A stretch of 64,000 nucleotides of DNA from Streptomyces coeruleorubidus (GTDB taxonomy: Bacteria; Actinomycetota; Actinomycetes; Streptomycetales; Streptomycetaceae), in contig NZ_CP023694.1 of the NCBI RefSeq assembly GCF_008705135.1, positions 6,181,001-6,245,000 of the forward strand, given 5' to 3'. A model generated the notes under the pieces. The model did no database searches and had not been told where the DNA came from. It saw only the letters and a program-made list of their open reading frames with translations. Position 1 is the first letter of the stretch. Each line of letters begins with the position of its first letter. Shown piece by piece: positions 1 through 8,204 of this stretch. Made by a program: the position numbers and the translations under genes.

Positions 1-536
1 CCGCGCTGCGCATGACGCGCAACCCGGCCGACGCGGAGGACCTGGTGCAGGAGACGTATGCCAAGGCGTACGCGTCCTTCCACCAGTTCCGTGAGGGCAC
101 CAACCTCAAGGCGTGGCTGTACCGGATCCTCACCAACACCTTCATCAACTCGTACCGCAAGAAGCAGCGCGAACCGCAGCGCTCGGCGGCCGAGGAGATC
201 GAGGACTGGCAGCTCGCCCGCGCCGAGTCGCACATGTCGACGGGCTTGCGCTCCGCGGAGTCGCAGGCGCTCGACCACCTGCCCGACTCGGACGTGAAGC
301 AAGCGCTCCAGGCGATCCCCGAGGAGTTCCGCATCGCCGTGTATCTCGCGGACGTCGAGGGCTTTGCGTACAAGGAGATCGCCGACATCATGGGGACACC
401 CATCGGTACGGTGATGTCCCGGCTGCACCGGGGACGCCGTCAGCTGCGCGGCATGCTGGAGGACTACGCCCGTGACCGCGGGATGGTCCCGGCCGGCGCC
501 GGAGAGTCGAACGAAGCGAAAGGCTCGGGGTCATGA
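1..536 (+). CDS. sigR: Thiol-stress ECF sigma factor SigR (5' end cut by window)
   Basis: This is an ECF sigma factor that directs RNA polymerase to thiol-oxidative-stress promoters; in Streptomyces it drives thioredoxin and mycothiol genes. The reading frame is open from the first base, so the N-terminus lies outside the window. Region 2 is visible ([17 protein letters not shown], then [20 protein letters not shown]). Region 4 follows ([40 protein letters not shown]). The stop overlaps the start of rsrA (ATGA), the usual arrangement for a sigma factor and its cognate anti-sigma. Identification rests on the near-canonical sequence and the rsrA neighbour. Its autoregulated promoter would lie upstream, outside the window. 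Confidence 0.95.
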
Positions 537-844
537 GCTGCGGAGAGCCGCACGAGACGGATTGCAGCGAGATCCTCGATCATCTCTACGAGTTCCTCGA
601 CCGTGAGATGCCGGACTCGGACTGCGTGAAGTTCGAGCACCACTTCGAGGAATGCTCGCCCTGTCTGGAGAAGTACGGGCTCGAGCAGGCCGTGAAGAAG
701 CTGGTCAAGCGCTGCTGCGGGCATGACGACGTGCCGGGCGACCTGCGTGACAAGGTCATGGGGCGGATCGAGCTGATCCGCTCCGGCCAGGCCGTCCCCG
801 AGCAGGACGTCACGGCTTCGCCTGCCACGCCGCAGGAATCCTGA
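533..844 (+). CDS. rsrA: Zinc redox anti-sigma factor RsrA
   Basis: RsrA binds and inactivates SigR under reducing conditions and releases it when disulfides form. The 103-residue protein shows the zinc-anti-sigma signature HHFEECSPC: His37, Cys41 and Cys44 are the known metal ligands, and Cys11 is present as the partner that forms the trigger disulfide. Further cysteines are at 3, 31, 61 and 62. ATG overlaps the sigR stop, so the pair is translationally coupled. A hairpin at 861-885 follows the stop and may end the sigR-rsrA transcript. Confidence 0.95.
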
Positions 845-860
845 CACTCCTGCGCTTTTC

Positions 861-885
861 AACTACCCCGCCTCTGAAGGGGTAG
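861..885 (+). terminator. Hairpin after rsrA
   Basis: ACTACCCC (861-868) and GGGGTAGT (878-885) form an 8-bp perfect stem with a 9-nt loop, 17 bases after the rsrA stop. There is no U-run, as is usual in Streptomyces. A second 8-bp hairpin (TCCGCGGG/CCCGCGGA, 918-940) follows before the next gene. Confidence 0.55.
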
Positions 886-997
886 TCATCCTCGAACGCA
901 TCACTCGAACGTGCTAATCCGCGGGTTATCGGCCCGCGGAGTCCCCCGTCCGCGTCCTAGGCTCCGGGCCTGACGGAGACGGCCGGGGGAGGGGCGT

Positions 998-2329
998 ATG
1001 GAAGCGGTACCGGTGCGGGCGCGTGTGTACGTCGCCTGTGTCCTGGCCGCCGCCCTCCTCTGTCTGCTGCCGCTGCCGGGCGTCCGTACGCCCTGGTGGG
1101 CCGTGGCCTTGCTCGCCGCGCTGTACGCGGGCTGCGAGCGCGTCGCCCGGTCCCGGTTCGTCGGGATCTCCCATCCGGCCGGGACCTTCTACCCCGTGCT
1201 GCTCGCCGGTGCCTTCCTGCTGCCCGCGCCCGCCGCCGCCCTGGTGGCCGTGCCCGGTGCACTGCTCTCGCATGTCGAGCAGCGGCCCGTGGCGCTGCGC
1301 CGGGTCTGGCGGGCCGCCCAGCTCGTCCTCGGGGTGTGGGCCGCCGCCCGGGTGCACCGGGCGCTCGGCGGACGGGACGCGGTCGCCGCCGGTGACGTGC
1401 CCTACGCGCTCGGCCCGGCCGGGGCGGCCGTGCTGGCGTTCTGCCTGGTGCTCGCGGTGCTGGACGGCGGGATCCTGGCCGTCGCCGAGCGCGTGCCGGT
1501 GCGGCGGGCCTGGCGGGGGCTCGTGTCGCGCTCCCTCGCGCCCATCGCCGTGCACGGGCTGGCCGGGCTGATGATGGCCGTGCTGTGGCGCAGCCCCTAC
1601 GGCCCCGTGGCCGCGTTGCTCGTGCTGCTGCCGATGTGCGTCTCCTGGTGGGCCTTCGCGCAGTACCACCGGGAACGGGCCGCCCACCAGGCGACCATCC
1701 GGGCGCTCGTCCAGGCCGTCGACATCAAGGACGGCTACACGCGGGGCCACAGCGAGCGGGTCGGGCAGGCCTCCATGATGATCGCGCGCGAGCTGGGCAT
1801 GGACGACGAGCGCGTCGAGGTGCTCCGGTTCGCCGGGATCCTGCACGACGTCGGCAAGCTCGGCGTCCCCACCCGGCTGCTCAGGAAGGACGGGCCGCTG
1901 ACGCCCGAGGAGCGGCGGGTGATCGAGCTGCACCCCGAGTACGGGCACGAGATGGTGCGCGGCATCGGCTTCCTCGGGGAGGCCCGCGCCGCCGTGCTGC
2001 ACCACCACGAACGGCTGGACGGCACCGGGTACCCGTACGGCCTGATGGGCAGTCAGATACCGGAATCGGCCCGGGTCGTGGCGGTCGCGGACGCCTTCGA
2101 CGCCATGACCTCCACGCGGAGCTACAGCAGGGCCCGGCCCGTCGCGGTCGCCCTGGCGGAGCTGAAGCGGTGCTCCGGCAGCCAGTTCGACCCGGTGATG
2201 GTCGCGGCTCTCGTGGAGGCCGTCGGCCGGGCCGGGTGGCGCCCCGCCGTGACCGCCGACGTCGTCGACCCGCCCCGGATCCCCCCGCCCGGCGCACCCG
2301 TCTCCAGCCCGCCGGGAGCACACCGGTGA
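998..2329 (+). CDS. Membrane HD-GYP domain phosphohydrolase
   Basis: The N-terminal half (about residues 10-225) is a series of hydrophobic Ala/Leu-rich membrane segments. The C-terminal half is a complete HD-GYP domain: KDGYTRGHSERV, LHDVGKLG near residue 283, then HHHERLDGTGYP, with all HD and GYP residues present. HD-GYP proteins are usually cyclic-di-nucleotide phosphodiesterases; that activity is inferred. The start has a strong Shine-Dalgarno (GGGGAGGGG, about 6 nt upstream). The stop overlaps the GTG of the next gene, so the two HD genes form one unit. The substrate is unknown. Confidence 0.85.
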   Translation: MEAVPVRARVYVACVLAAALLCLLPLPGVRTPWWAVALLAALYAGCERVARSRFVGISHPAGTFYPVLLAGAFLLPAPAAALVAVPGALLSHVEQRPVALRRVWRAAQLVLGVWAAARVHRALGGRDAVAAGDVPYALGPAGAAVLAFCLVLAVLDGGILAVAERVPVRRAWRGLVSRSLAPIAVHGLAGLMMAVLWRSPYGPVAALLVLLPMCVSWWAFAQYHRERAAHQATIRALVQAVDIKDGYTRGHSERVGQASMMIARELGMDDERVEVLRFAGILHDVGKLGVPTRLLRKDGPLTPEERRVIELHPEYGHEMVRGIGFLGEARAAVLHHHERLDGTGYPYGLMGSQIPESARVVAVADAFDAMTSTRSYSRARPVAVALAELKRCSGSQFDPVMVAALVEAVGRAGWRPAVTADVVDPPRIPPPGAPVSSPPGAHR

Positions 2330-3573
2330 GCGCGCACCGCCCGCCGCCGCTCTTCACCCTCGTCCACGGCTGTGCCGCCCTCCTCGCGGCCGGCTCCCTC
2401 GCCGTCACCCTCTACAACGGGCTGGAGGAACGCCGGGTTGCCCTCGCCTTCGGCGTCCTCGTGACCGTCGGGGAACTCGCCCGGCGCAACGGGGCGCAGG
2501 TCAGGGAGCCGGCGCCGCTCGGGGCCGCCGCGGCCCTGTCGTACGCGCTGCTCGGCGAGGCCGGCGGGCGGGCCACGCACCACGGCCTCGCCCAGGTCGT
2601 CGCCGTCGTGCTGGCCGCCTCGCTGCTCGGCAGCGTGCCGCACGTGGCGCGCGGGCAGGGACCCACGCTCGACCATCTGGCACGCCGGGTGCTCACCGCC
2701 GGGTTCGTCGCCGTGTGCTTCCAGCCCCCCTACAACCGGGGCATGTTCGACGACTGGGGCGGCCCCGCCTACGCGCTGCTGCTGCTCGCGCTGCTGTCCC
2801 TGACCGCGCTGTGCGACGCGGTGCTCGCCGCAGCGCTGGCACACTCCCGCACCGGCTGGCCCTTCGGGCCGGTGCTGCGGGACGAGCTGCGGGCCGTGTT
2901 CGGCATCGGCTCCGCCGTCATCGCGACCGGTGCGGTGATGGCCCTGGCGGTCGCCGTCGTGGGGCTGTGGGCGCTGCCCGTGTTCTCCGTGCCGCTGCTG
3001 CTCGCCCAGATGTCGTTCCGCCGCTACGCCGCCGTCCGGGCGACCTACCGGCAGACCATCGCCTCCCTGGCACGGGCCACCGAGGTCGCCGGGTACACCC
3101 CCTGCGGACACGCCCGCCGCGTCGCCGCGCTCAGCCAGGCGGTGGGGCGTGACCTGGGCCTCACCGAGCCCGAGCTGGCCGTCCTGGAGTACGCCGCGCT
3201 CATGCACGACATCGGCCAGCTGAGCCTCGTCGACCCGGTGCCGTCGGGCGCCACCGCCGACCTGCCCGCCGCGGAACAGCGGCGGATCGCGCTGCTCGGC
3301 GGGGCCGTCGTACGGCAGACGGGTGTCGACGAGGCGGTCGCCGTGGTCGTGGAGCGGCAGGCCGACCCCTACGCGGAGCAGCCGCTCGCCGCGCGGATCG
3401 TCCGGGCCGTGAACGCGTACGAGGAGAAGTCCCGGGAAGGTGGCCTGGGCGGACCGCTGACGGCGCTGGAGGAACTCCGGCTCGCCACCGCCGGGGAGTA
3501 CGCCCCGGAGGTGGTGGAATCGCTGGCCCGGGTACTGGCAAGAAGCAGTCTGACCTTGCCCGTGACTGGGTAA
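2326..3573 (+). CDS. Membrane protein with degenerate HD domain
   Basis: This gene begins with a GTG that overlaps the preceding stop (GTGA). Its 415 residues have the same plan as the upstream protein: multiple membrane segments to about residue 230, then an HD-like domain with GHARRVAALS and LMHDIGQLS (HD kept). The downstream HHE and GYP motifs are absent, the equivalent stretch reading VVVERQADPY. It looks like a duplicated, probably catalytically impaired partner of the HD-GYP enzyme. It may act as a regulatory or heteromeric subunit; that is inference from tandem arrangement and motif loss. Confidence 0.8.
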   Translation: MSAHRPPPLFTLVHGCAALLAAGSLAVTLYNGLEERRVALAFGVLVTVGELARRNGAQVREPAPLGAAAALSYALLGEAGGRATHHGLAQVVAVVLAASLLGSVPHVARGQGPTLDHLARRVLTAGFVAVCFQPPYNRGMFDDWGGPAYALLLLALLSLTALCDAVLAAALAHSRTGWPFGPVLRDELRAVFGIGSAVIATGAVMALAVAVVGLWALPVFSVPLLLAQMSFRRYAAVRATYRQTIASLARATEVAGYTPCGHARRVAALSQAVGRDLGLTEPELAVLEYAALMHDIGQLSLVDPVPSGATADLPAAEQRRIALLGGAVVRQTGVDEAVAVVVERQADPYAEQPLAARIVRAVNAYEEKSREGGLGGPLTALEELRLATAGEYAPEVVESLARVLARSSLTLPVTG

Positions 3574-3690
3574 CCCATGGGTAATGAGCGCCCCGGAGGC
3601 CGTACGTGGTTGGATGCGAAGAAGAAGGTGTCCGGGGGCTCGAAACACAGCTACGGCCAGCCCACCGCACGGAACTGGCAGGCGGGAATC

Positions 3691-4671
3691 GTGAGGATCT
3701 TCGGCAAGGGACGGCACCGGCCCTCCGCCTCCTGGCGGCAGGCCACAGACCGGGCGTTCACTCTCATCGGCGATGGCCGGTACGAGGACGCCGGCGCGTT
3801 GTTGACACGTGCCGCCGACCTGGAGCCCTGGCTGTCCGAGTCCTGGTTCAACCTCGCCCTGCTGCACAAGTTCCGGCACGACTGGGAGCAGGCGCGGGCG
3901 GCGGGGCTCAGGGCCGTGGCACTGCTCGACCGGGACACCGGAGCGCCCGACTGGTGGAACGTCGGCATCGCCGCGACCGCCCTCCAGGACTGGCCGCTGG
4001 CCCGGCGCGCCTGGCAGGCCTACGGGCTGCGGGTGCCGGGGCCGCCCAACGACTCCGGTGAGCCCGTCGGCATGGACCTCGGCAGCGCGGCCGTGCGGCT
4101 GTCCCCGGAGGGGGAGGCCGAGGTCGTGTGGGGGCGGCGGCTGGATCCCGCGCGGATCGAGGTGTTGTCCATCCCGCTGCCGTCGTCGGGGCGGCGCTGG
4201 GGTGAGGTCGTCCTGCACGACGGCGTGCCGCACGGGGAGCGGACCACGGCCGCCGGGCACACCTACCCGGTGTTCGACGAGATCGAGCTGTGGGCGCCGT
4301 CGCCGGTGCCGACCTGGGTGGTGCTGCTGGAGGCCGCGACCGAGTCGGACCGGGACGCGCTGGAGCAGCTCGCCGCGGACGCCGGGTTCGCCGCGGAGGA
4401 CTGGTCTTCTTCGGTGCGTTTGCTGTGCCGGATGTGCTCGGAGTCACGGATGCCGTCCGACGAGGGCGACGGGGAGCATCTCGATCCGCACGATCACAGC
4501 GAGCCGGGGCATCCCGGGCCGCTGGGGCATCGGACGGACGGGCAGCTGTGGGTTCCCGAGCGGGAGTGCGGGTTGGCCGCGCCGGCTTCGCTGGTTCGGG
4601 GGTTGCTGGACGGGTGGGTCGCCGACAGTCCGGATTCTCGGGATTGGCGGGATTTGGAAGAGGTCTGCTAG
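3691..4671 (+). CDS. Tetratricopeptide-like hypothetical protein
   Basis: The N-terminal 110 residues contain TPR-like helical repeats (RAFTLIGDGRYEDAGALLTR, SWFNLALLHKFRHDWEQAR, WWNVGIAATALQDWPLARR). The remainder has no family I recognise and carries a CRMCSES segment and a His/Asp-rich stretch (HLDPHDHSEPGH). GTG at 3691 was preferred over earlier in-frame starts because homology-like content and a GGCGGGA ribosome-binding site begin there. TPR proteins mediate protein-protein contacts; no partner can be named. It sits alone on the plus strand ahead of the deformylase gene. Confidence 0.7.
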   Translation: MRIFGKGRHRPSASWRQATDRAFTLIGDGRYEDAGALLTRAADLEPWLSESWFNLALLHKFRHDWEQARAAGLRAVALLDRDTGAPDWWNVGIAATALQDWPLARRAWQAYGLRVPGPPNDSGEPVGMDLGSAAVRLSPEGEAEVVWGRRLDPARIEVLSIPLPSSGRRWGEVVLHDGVPHGERTTAAGHTYPVFDEIELWAPSPVPTWVVLLEAATESDRDALEQLAADAGFAAEDWSSSVRLLCRMCSESRMPSDEGDGEHLDPHDHSEPGHPGPLGHRTDGQLWVPERECGLAAPASLVRGLLDGWVADSPDSRDWRDLEEVC

Positions 4672-4698
4672 ATCCGTTGTCGGGTGCGGCGCCGTCGT

Positions 4699-4744
4699 GG
4701 CCGTTCGCGCAGTTCCCCGCGCCCGTGAAGGGGCGCCTGCCCCG
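4699..4744 (+). repeat. Dispersed Streptomyces intergenic repeat (GCGCAGTTCCCCGCGCCC type)
   Basis: The stretch around GCGCAGTTCCCCGCGCCC followed by GTGAAGGGGCGC matches a short motif I recall as widely dispersed between genes in many Streptomyces genomes. GCGCCC (4719-4724) and GGGCGC (4731-4736) form its hairpin. Only one copy is seen in this window. It lies between the TPR gene and def and may serve as a terminator or mRNA 3'-end structure. Confidence 0.5.
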
Positions 4745-4798
4745 TACCCTGTATCAGCATCCCGGCTTGGATTTGTTCAGGAAGGCGTACGTAACGTC

Positions 4799-5449
4799 AT
4801 GGCTCAGCAGGACACCGATCAGCAGCGCGCGGGCGTGCTCCCCGTCGATGACGAGGGGTACGTGATCGACACGGAGGACTGCGAGGAGCGCGAGGCGGCC
4901 TGGCGGGAGCGGGGGACCTCGCGGCCGATCACGGTGGTCGGGAACCCGGTGCTGCACAAGGAGTGCAAGGACGTCACCGACTTCGGCGACGAGCTCCAGC
5001 AACTGGTGGCGGACATGTTCGCCTCGCAGCGCACCGCCGAGGGCGTGGGCCTGGCCGCCAACCAGATCGGCGTCGACCTGAAGGTCTTCGTCTACGACTG
5101 CCCGGACGACGAGGGCGCCCGGCACACCGGCGTCGTCTGCAACCCCAAGCTCGTCGAACTGCCCGCCGAGAAGCGCCGGCTGGACGACAGCAACGAGGGC
5201 TGCCTGTCGGTGCCCACCGCGTACGCGCCGCTCGCCCGGCCCGACTACGCCGAGGTGACCGGGCAGGACGAGCAGGGCAACCCGATCCGGGTGCGCGGCA
5301 CCGGGTACTTCGCTCGGTGTTTGCAGCACGAGACCGACCACCTGTACGGCTACCTGTACATCGACCGCCTCTCCAAGCGGGAACGCAAGGACGCGCTGCG
5401 GCAGATGGCCGAGAACGAGCCCCGGTACCCCGTCGTCGCGAACGACTGA
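4799..5449 (+). CDS. def: Peptide deformylase
   Basis: Deformylase removes the N-formyl group from nascent proteins using a divalent metal. All three family motifs are present: GVGLAANQIG (motif I), EGCLSVP (motif II, metal Cys) and QHETDHLYG (motif III, HExxH-type HETDH). The 216-residue protein has a roughly 45-residue N-terminal extension before the catalytic core, as in other actinobacterial paralogues. ATG at 4799 is preceded by AGGAAGG about 10 nt upstream. A hairpin at 5471-5510 follows. Confidence 0.93.
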   Translation: MAQQDTDQQRAGVLPVDDEGYVIDTEDCEEREAAWRERGTSRPITVVGNPVLHKECKDVTDFGDELQQLVADMFASQRTAEGVGLAANQIGVDLKVFVYDCPDDEGARHTGVVCNPKLVELPAEKRRLDDSNEGCLSVPTAYAPLARPDYAEVTGQDEQGNPIRVRGTGYFARCLQHETDHLYGYLYIDRLSKRERKDALRQMAENEPRYPVVAND

Positions 5450-5470
5450 GACCTCACGATCACCAGGCGC

Positions 5471-5510
5471 ACGGCGTCTGTTCGGGATTCCCGTCCTGAA
5501 CAGACGCCGT
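5471..5510 (+). terminator. Terminator after def
   Basis: ACGGCGTCTGTTC and GAACAGACGCCGT form a perfect 13-bp stem with a 14-nt loop, 21 nt after the def stop, followed by TTCGTCTGT. The rest of the 290-nt gap to the terpene synthase gene holds no ORF I can support and presumably contains the albaflavenone promoter. Confidence 0.75.
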
Positions 5511-5739
5511 TCGTCTGTGCCGTTCGCCTGTCCGTCGCACGTTCGATCGCTTCTGCTCTCCTGGTGATCCGGTACCAGTCACGCAACGGGAGGTTCCCGG
5601 CCCTTGGGGTAGTGAATGAAGCAAATGCGTTCCCAGAACGGTCAGTTGTAGTGCTGAATGGAGGGAGCGGGGCAACGGCGCACGCCCGGCACGGAAGGAG
5701 GGGCGCCCGCGCCAACTGGCGGCTGAGAGGGGTTAGTTC

Positions 5740-6825
5740 GTGCATGCTTTGTCACACGGCACCACATCGACACCGACCACCATCGCGGTTCCACCGTCGC
5801 TCTCCCTTCCGGTGATCGAGGCGGCGTTTCCCCGGCAACTCCACCCGTATTGGCCGAAGTGCCAGGAGAAGACCCGGGTCTGGCTGCTCGAAAAGCGGCT
5901 CATGCCTGCGGACAAGGTGGAGGAATATGCCGACGGCCTGTGCTACACCGACCTCATGGCCGGGTACTACATCGGCGCCTCCGACGAGGTCATGCAGGCG
6001 ATCGCGGATTACAGCGCCTGGTTCTTCGTCTGGGACGACCGTCACGACCGCGACATCGTGCACGGCCGCCCCCTCGCCTGGCGGCGGCTGCGGGACCGGC
6101 TGCACTCGGCCCTCGACACTCCCAGGGAGCACCTGCACCACGAGGACCCACTGGTCGCCGGGTTCGCGGACAGCGTGCTGCGGCTGTACGCCTTCCTGCC
6201 GGCGACGTGGAACCTCCGGTTCGCCCGGCACTTCCACGAGGTGATCGACGCCTACGACCGGGAGTTCCACAATCGCACCCACGGAATCGTGCCCACGGTC
6301 GAGGAGTATCTCCGGTTGCGCCGACTCACCTTCGCCCACTGGATCTGGACGGATCTGCTGGAGCCGACCGCGGGATGCGAATTGCCCGACGCCGTAAGGA
6401 AACACCCGGCCTATCGGCGGGCCGCGCTGCTGAGCCAGGAGTTCGCCGCCTGGTATAACGACCTCTGCTCACTTCCGAAAGAAATAGCGGGCGACGAGGT
6501 GCACAATCTCGGAATAAGTCTCATCACCCATGAGCGGCTGACGCTGGAACAGGCGGTCGCGGAAGTCAGGAGCCGTGTCGAGAACTGCATCATGGAATTC
6601 CTGGATGTCGAACAGACAGCATTACGGTTCGCCGACGGCCTCGCCGACGGCACCGTGCGGGGAAAAGAACTCAGCGCCGCCGTGCGGGCCTGCCTGAGCA
6701 ATATGCGGAACTGGTTCAGCTCTGTCTACTGGTTCCATCACGAGTCCGGCCGGTACATGGTCGACAGCTGGGACGACCGGTCCACGCCCCCGTACGTCAA
6801 CAACGAAGCGGCAGGTGAGAAATGA
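5740..6825 (+). CDS. eizA: (+)-epi-isozizaene synthase (sesquiterpene cyclase)
   Basis: This class I terpene synthase converts farnesyl diphosphate to (+)-epi-isozizaene, the first committed step to the antibiotic albaflavenone. The aspartate-rich motif DDRHD is at residues 99-103, and the NSE metal triad NDLCSLPKE is at 240-248 (Asn240, Ser244, Glu248), exactly as in the characterised S. coelicolor enzyme; length is 361 aa. The GTG start has GAGAGGGG upstream. The stop overlaps the cytochrome P450 start (ATGA). One TTA codon (6622-6624, Leu295) makes translation potentially dependent on the bldA tRNA. The 3' half is noticeably less GC-rich than neighbours. Confidence 0.95.
   Translation: MHALSHGTTSTPTTIAVPPSLSLPVIEAAFPRQLHPYWPKCQEKTRVWLLEKRLMPADKVEEYADGLCYTDLMAGYYIGASDEVMQAIADYSAWFFVWDDRHDRDIVHGRPLAWRRLRDRLHSALDTPREHLHHEDPLVAGFADSVLRLYAFLPATWNLRFARHFHEVIDAYDREFHNRTHGIVPTVEEYLRLRRLTFAHWIWTDLLEPTAGCELPDAVRKHPAYRRAALLSQEFAAWYNDLCSLPKEIAGDEVHNLGISLITHERLTLEQAVAEVRSRVENCIMEFLDVEQTALRFADGLADGTVRGKELSAAVRACLSNMRNWFSSVYWFHHESGRYMVDSWDDRSTPPYVNNEAAGEK
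6622..6624 (+). other. TTA (bldA-dependent) leucine codon in eizA
   Basis: In the eizA frame, positions 6622-6624 read TTA within Gln-Thr-Ala-Leu-Arg-Phe. TTA is the rarest Streptomyces codon and is read only by the developmentally controlled bldA tRNA. Its presence predicts delayed, development-linked synthesis of the cyclase. Confidence 0.85.
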
Positions 6826-8192
6826 CCGTCGAGTCTGTGAAGCCTGAAGCCCCCCTGGTTCCGGAGCTGCGGGAACCGCCCCGGGCCAGCGGCGGTGTCC
6901 CCGTCCTGGGGCACGGCTGGAAGCTGGTGCGCGACCCGCTGGCGTTCATGTCCCGGCTGCGCGACCACGGCGACGTGGTCCGGCTGAAGCTCGGACCGAA
7001 GACGGTGTACGCCGTCACCACCCCGGCGCTCACCGGCGCGCTGGCGCTGAGCAACGACTTCATCATCGCCGGGCCGCTGTGGGAGTCCCTGGAGGGCCTG
7101 CTCGGCAAGGAGGGCGTGGCCACGGCGAACGGCCCGCGGCACCGGCGCCAGCGGCGCACCATCCAGCCCGCCTTCCGGCTCGACGCCATCCCCGCCTACG
7201 GGCCGATCATGGAGGAGGAGGCGCACGCGCTGACCGAGCGCTGGAAGCCGGGGCAGACCATCGACTGCACGTCCGAGTCCTTCCGGGTGGCCGTGCGCAT
7301 CGCGGCCCGCTGCCTGCTGCGCGGCGACTACATGGACGAGCGGGCGGAGCGGCTGTGCGTCGCGCTCGCCACGGTCTTCCGCGGGATGTACCGGCGGATG
7401 GTGGTGCCGCTCGGACCGCTCTACAAGCTGCCGCTCCCGGCCAACCGGGAATTCAACCGGGCATTGGCCGATTTGCATCTCCTGGTGGACGAGATCGTCG
7501 CCGAGCGCCGCGCATCCGGTCAAAAGCCGGACGATTTGCTGACGGCATTGCTGGAGGCGACGGACGAGAATGGCGACCCCATCGGGGAACAGGAGATCCA
7601 CGACCAGGTCGTCGCGATCCTCACCCCCGGCAGCGAAACCGTCGCCTCCACGATCATGTGGCTGCTGCATATGCTCGCGGAACACCCTGAACACGCGGAC
7701 CGGGTGCGCGACGAAGTAGAAGCCGTCACCGGTGGGAAGCCGGTGGCATTCGCAGACGTCCGGGGGCTCAGGCACACCAACAATGTCGTGGTCGAGTCCA
7801 TGCGTTTGAGCCCGGCCGTGTGGATTCTGACGCGGCGGGCGGTGCGGGACACGGAACTCGGCGGATACCGGATTCCGGCCGGGGCGGACATCGTCTACAG
7901 CCCGTACGCGATCCAGCGCGATCCGAAGTCGTACGCACGGAACCTGGACTTCGACCCCGACCGCTGGCTTCCGGACCGGGTCAAGGACGTCCCGAAACAC
8001 GCCATGAGCCCGTTCAGCGTGGGCAACCGCAAGTGCCCGAGCGACCACTTCTCGATGGCTCAGCTGACGCTGATCACGGCGGCGCTGGCCACCAGGTACC
8101 GCTTCGAGCAGGTGGCCGGCTCGAACGACAGCACACGCGTCGGCATTACGCTGCGGCCGCACGACCTGCGGGTGCGGCCGGTGGTGAGGTGA
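6822..8192 (+). CDS. cyp170A1: Cytochrome P450 CYP170A1-type (epi-isozizaene oxidase, albaflavenone synthase)
   Basis: CYP170A1 oxidises epi-isozizaene twice to albaflavenone. P450 marks are the I-helix segment ILTPGSETVAS, the K-helix ExxR (ESMR), and the haem loop FSVGNRKCPSDHF with the cysteine ligand; the usual Gly after the Cys pair is replaced by Ser, as remembered for CYP170. The S. coelicolor enzyme is reported to have a second, terpene-synthase activity through an Asp-rich segment; here KPDDLLTALLEATDENGD is a candidate equivalent. ATGA overlap couples it to eizA. It ends 12 nt from the convergent nrdS stop. Confidence 0.93.
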   Translation: MTVESVKPEAPLVPELREPPRASGGVPVLGHGWKLVRDPLAFMSRLRDHGDVVRLKLGPKTVYAVTTPALTGALALSNDFIIAGPLWESLEGLLGKEGVATANGPRHRRQRRTIQPAFRLDAIPAYGPIMEEEAHALTERWKPGQTIDCTSESFRVAVRIAARCLLRGDYMDERAERLCVALATVFRGMYRRMVVPLGPLYKLPLPANREFNRALADLHLLVDEIVAERRASGQKPDDLLTALLEATDENGDPIGEQEIHDQVVAILTPGSETVASTIMWLLHMLAEHPEHADRVRDEVEAVTGGKPVAFADVRGLRHTNNVVVESMRLSPAVWILTRRAVRDTELGGYRIPAGADIVYSPYAIQRDPKSYARNLDFDPDRWLPDRVKDVPKHAMSPFSVGNRKCPSDHFSMAQLTLITAALATRYRFEQVAGSNDSTRVGITLRPHDLRVRPVVR

Positions 8193-8204
8193 GAGCCCTT
8201 GGCC

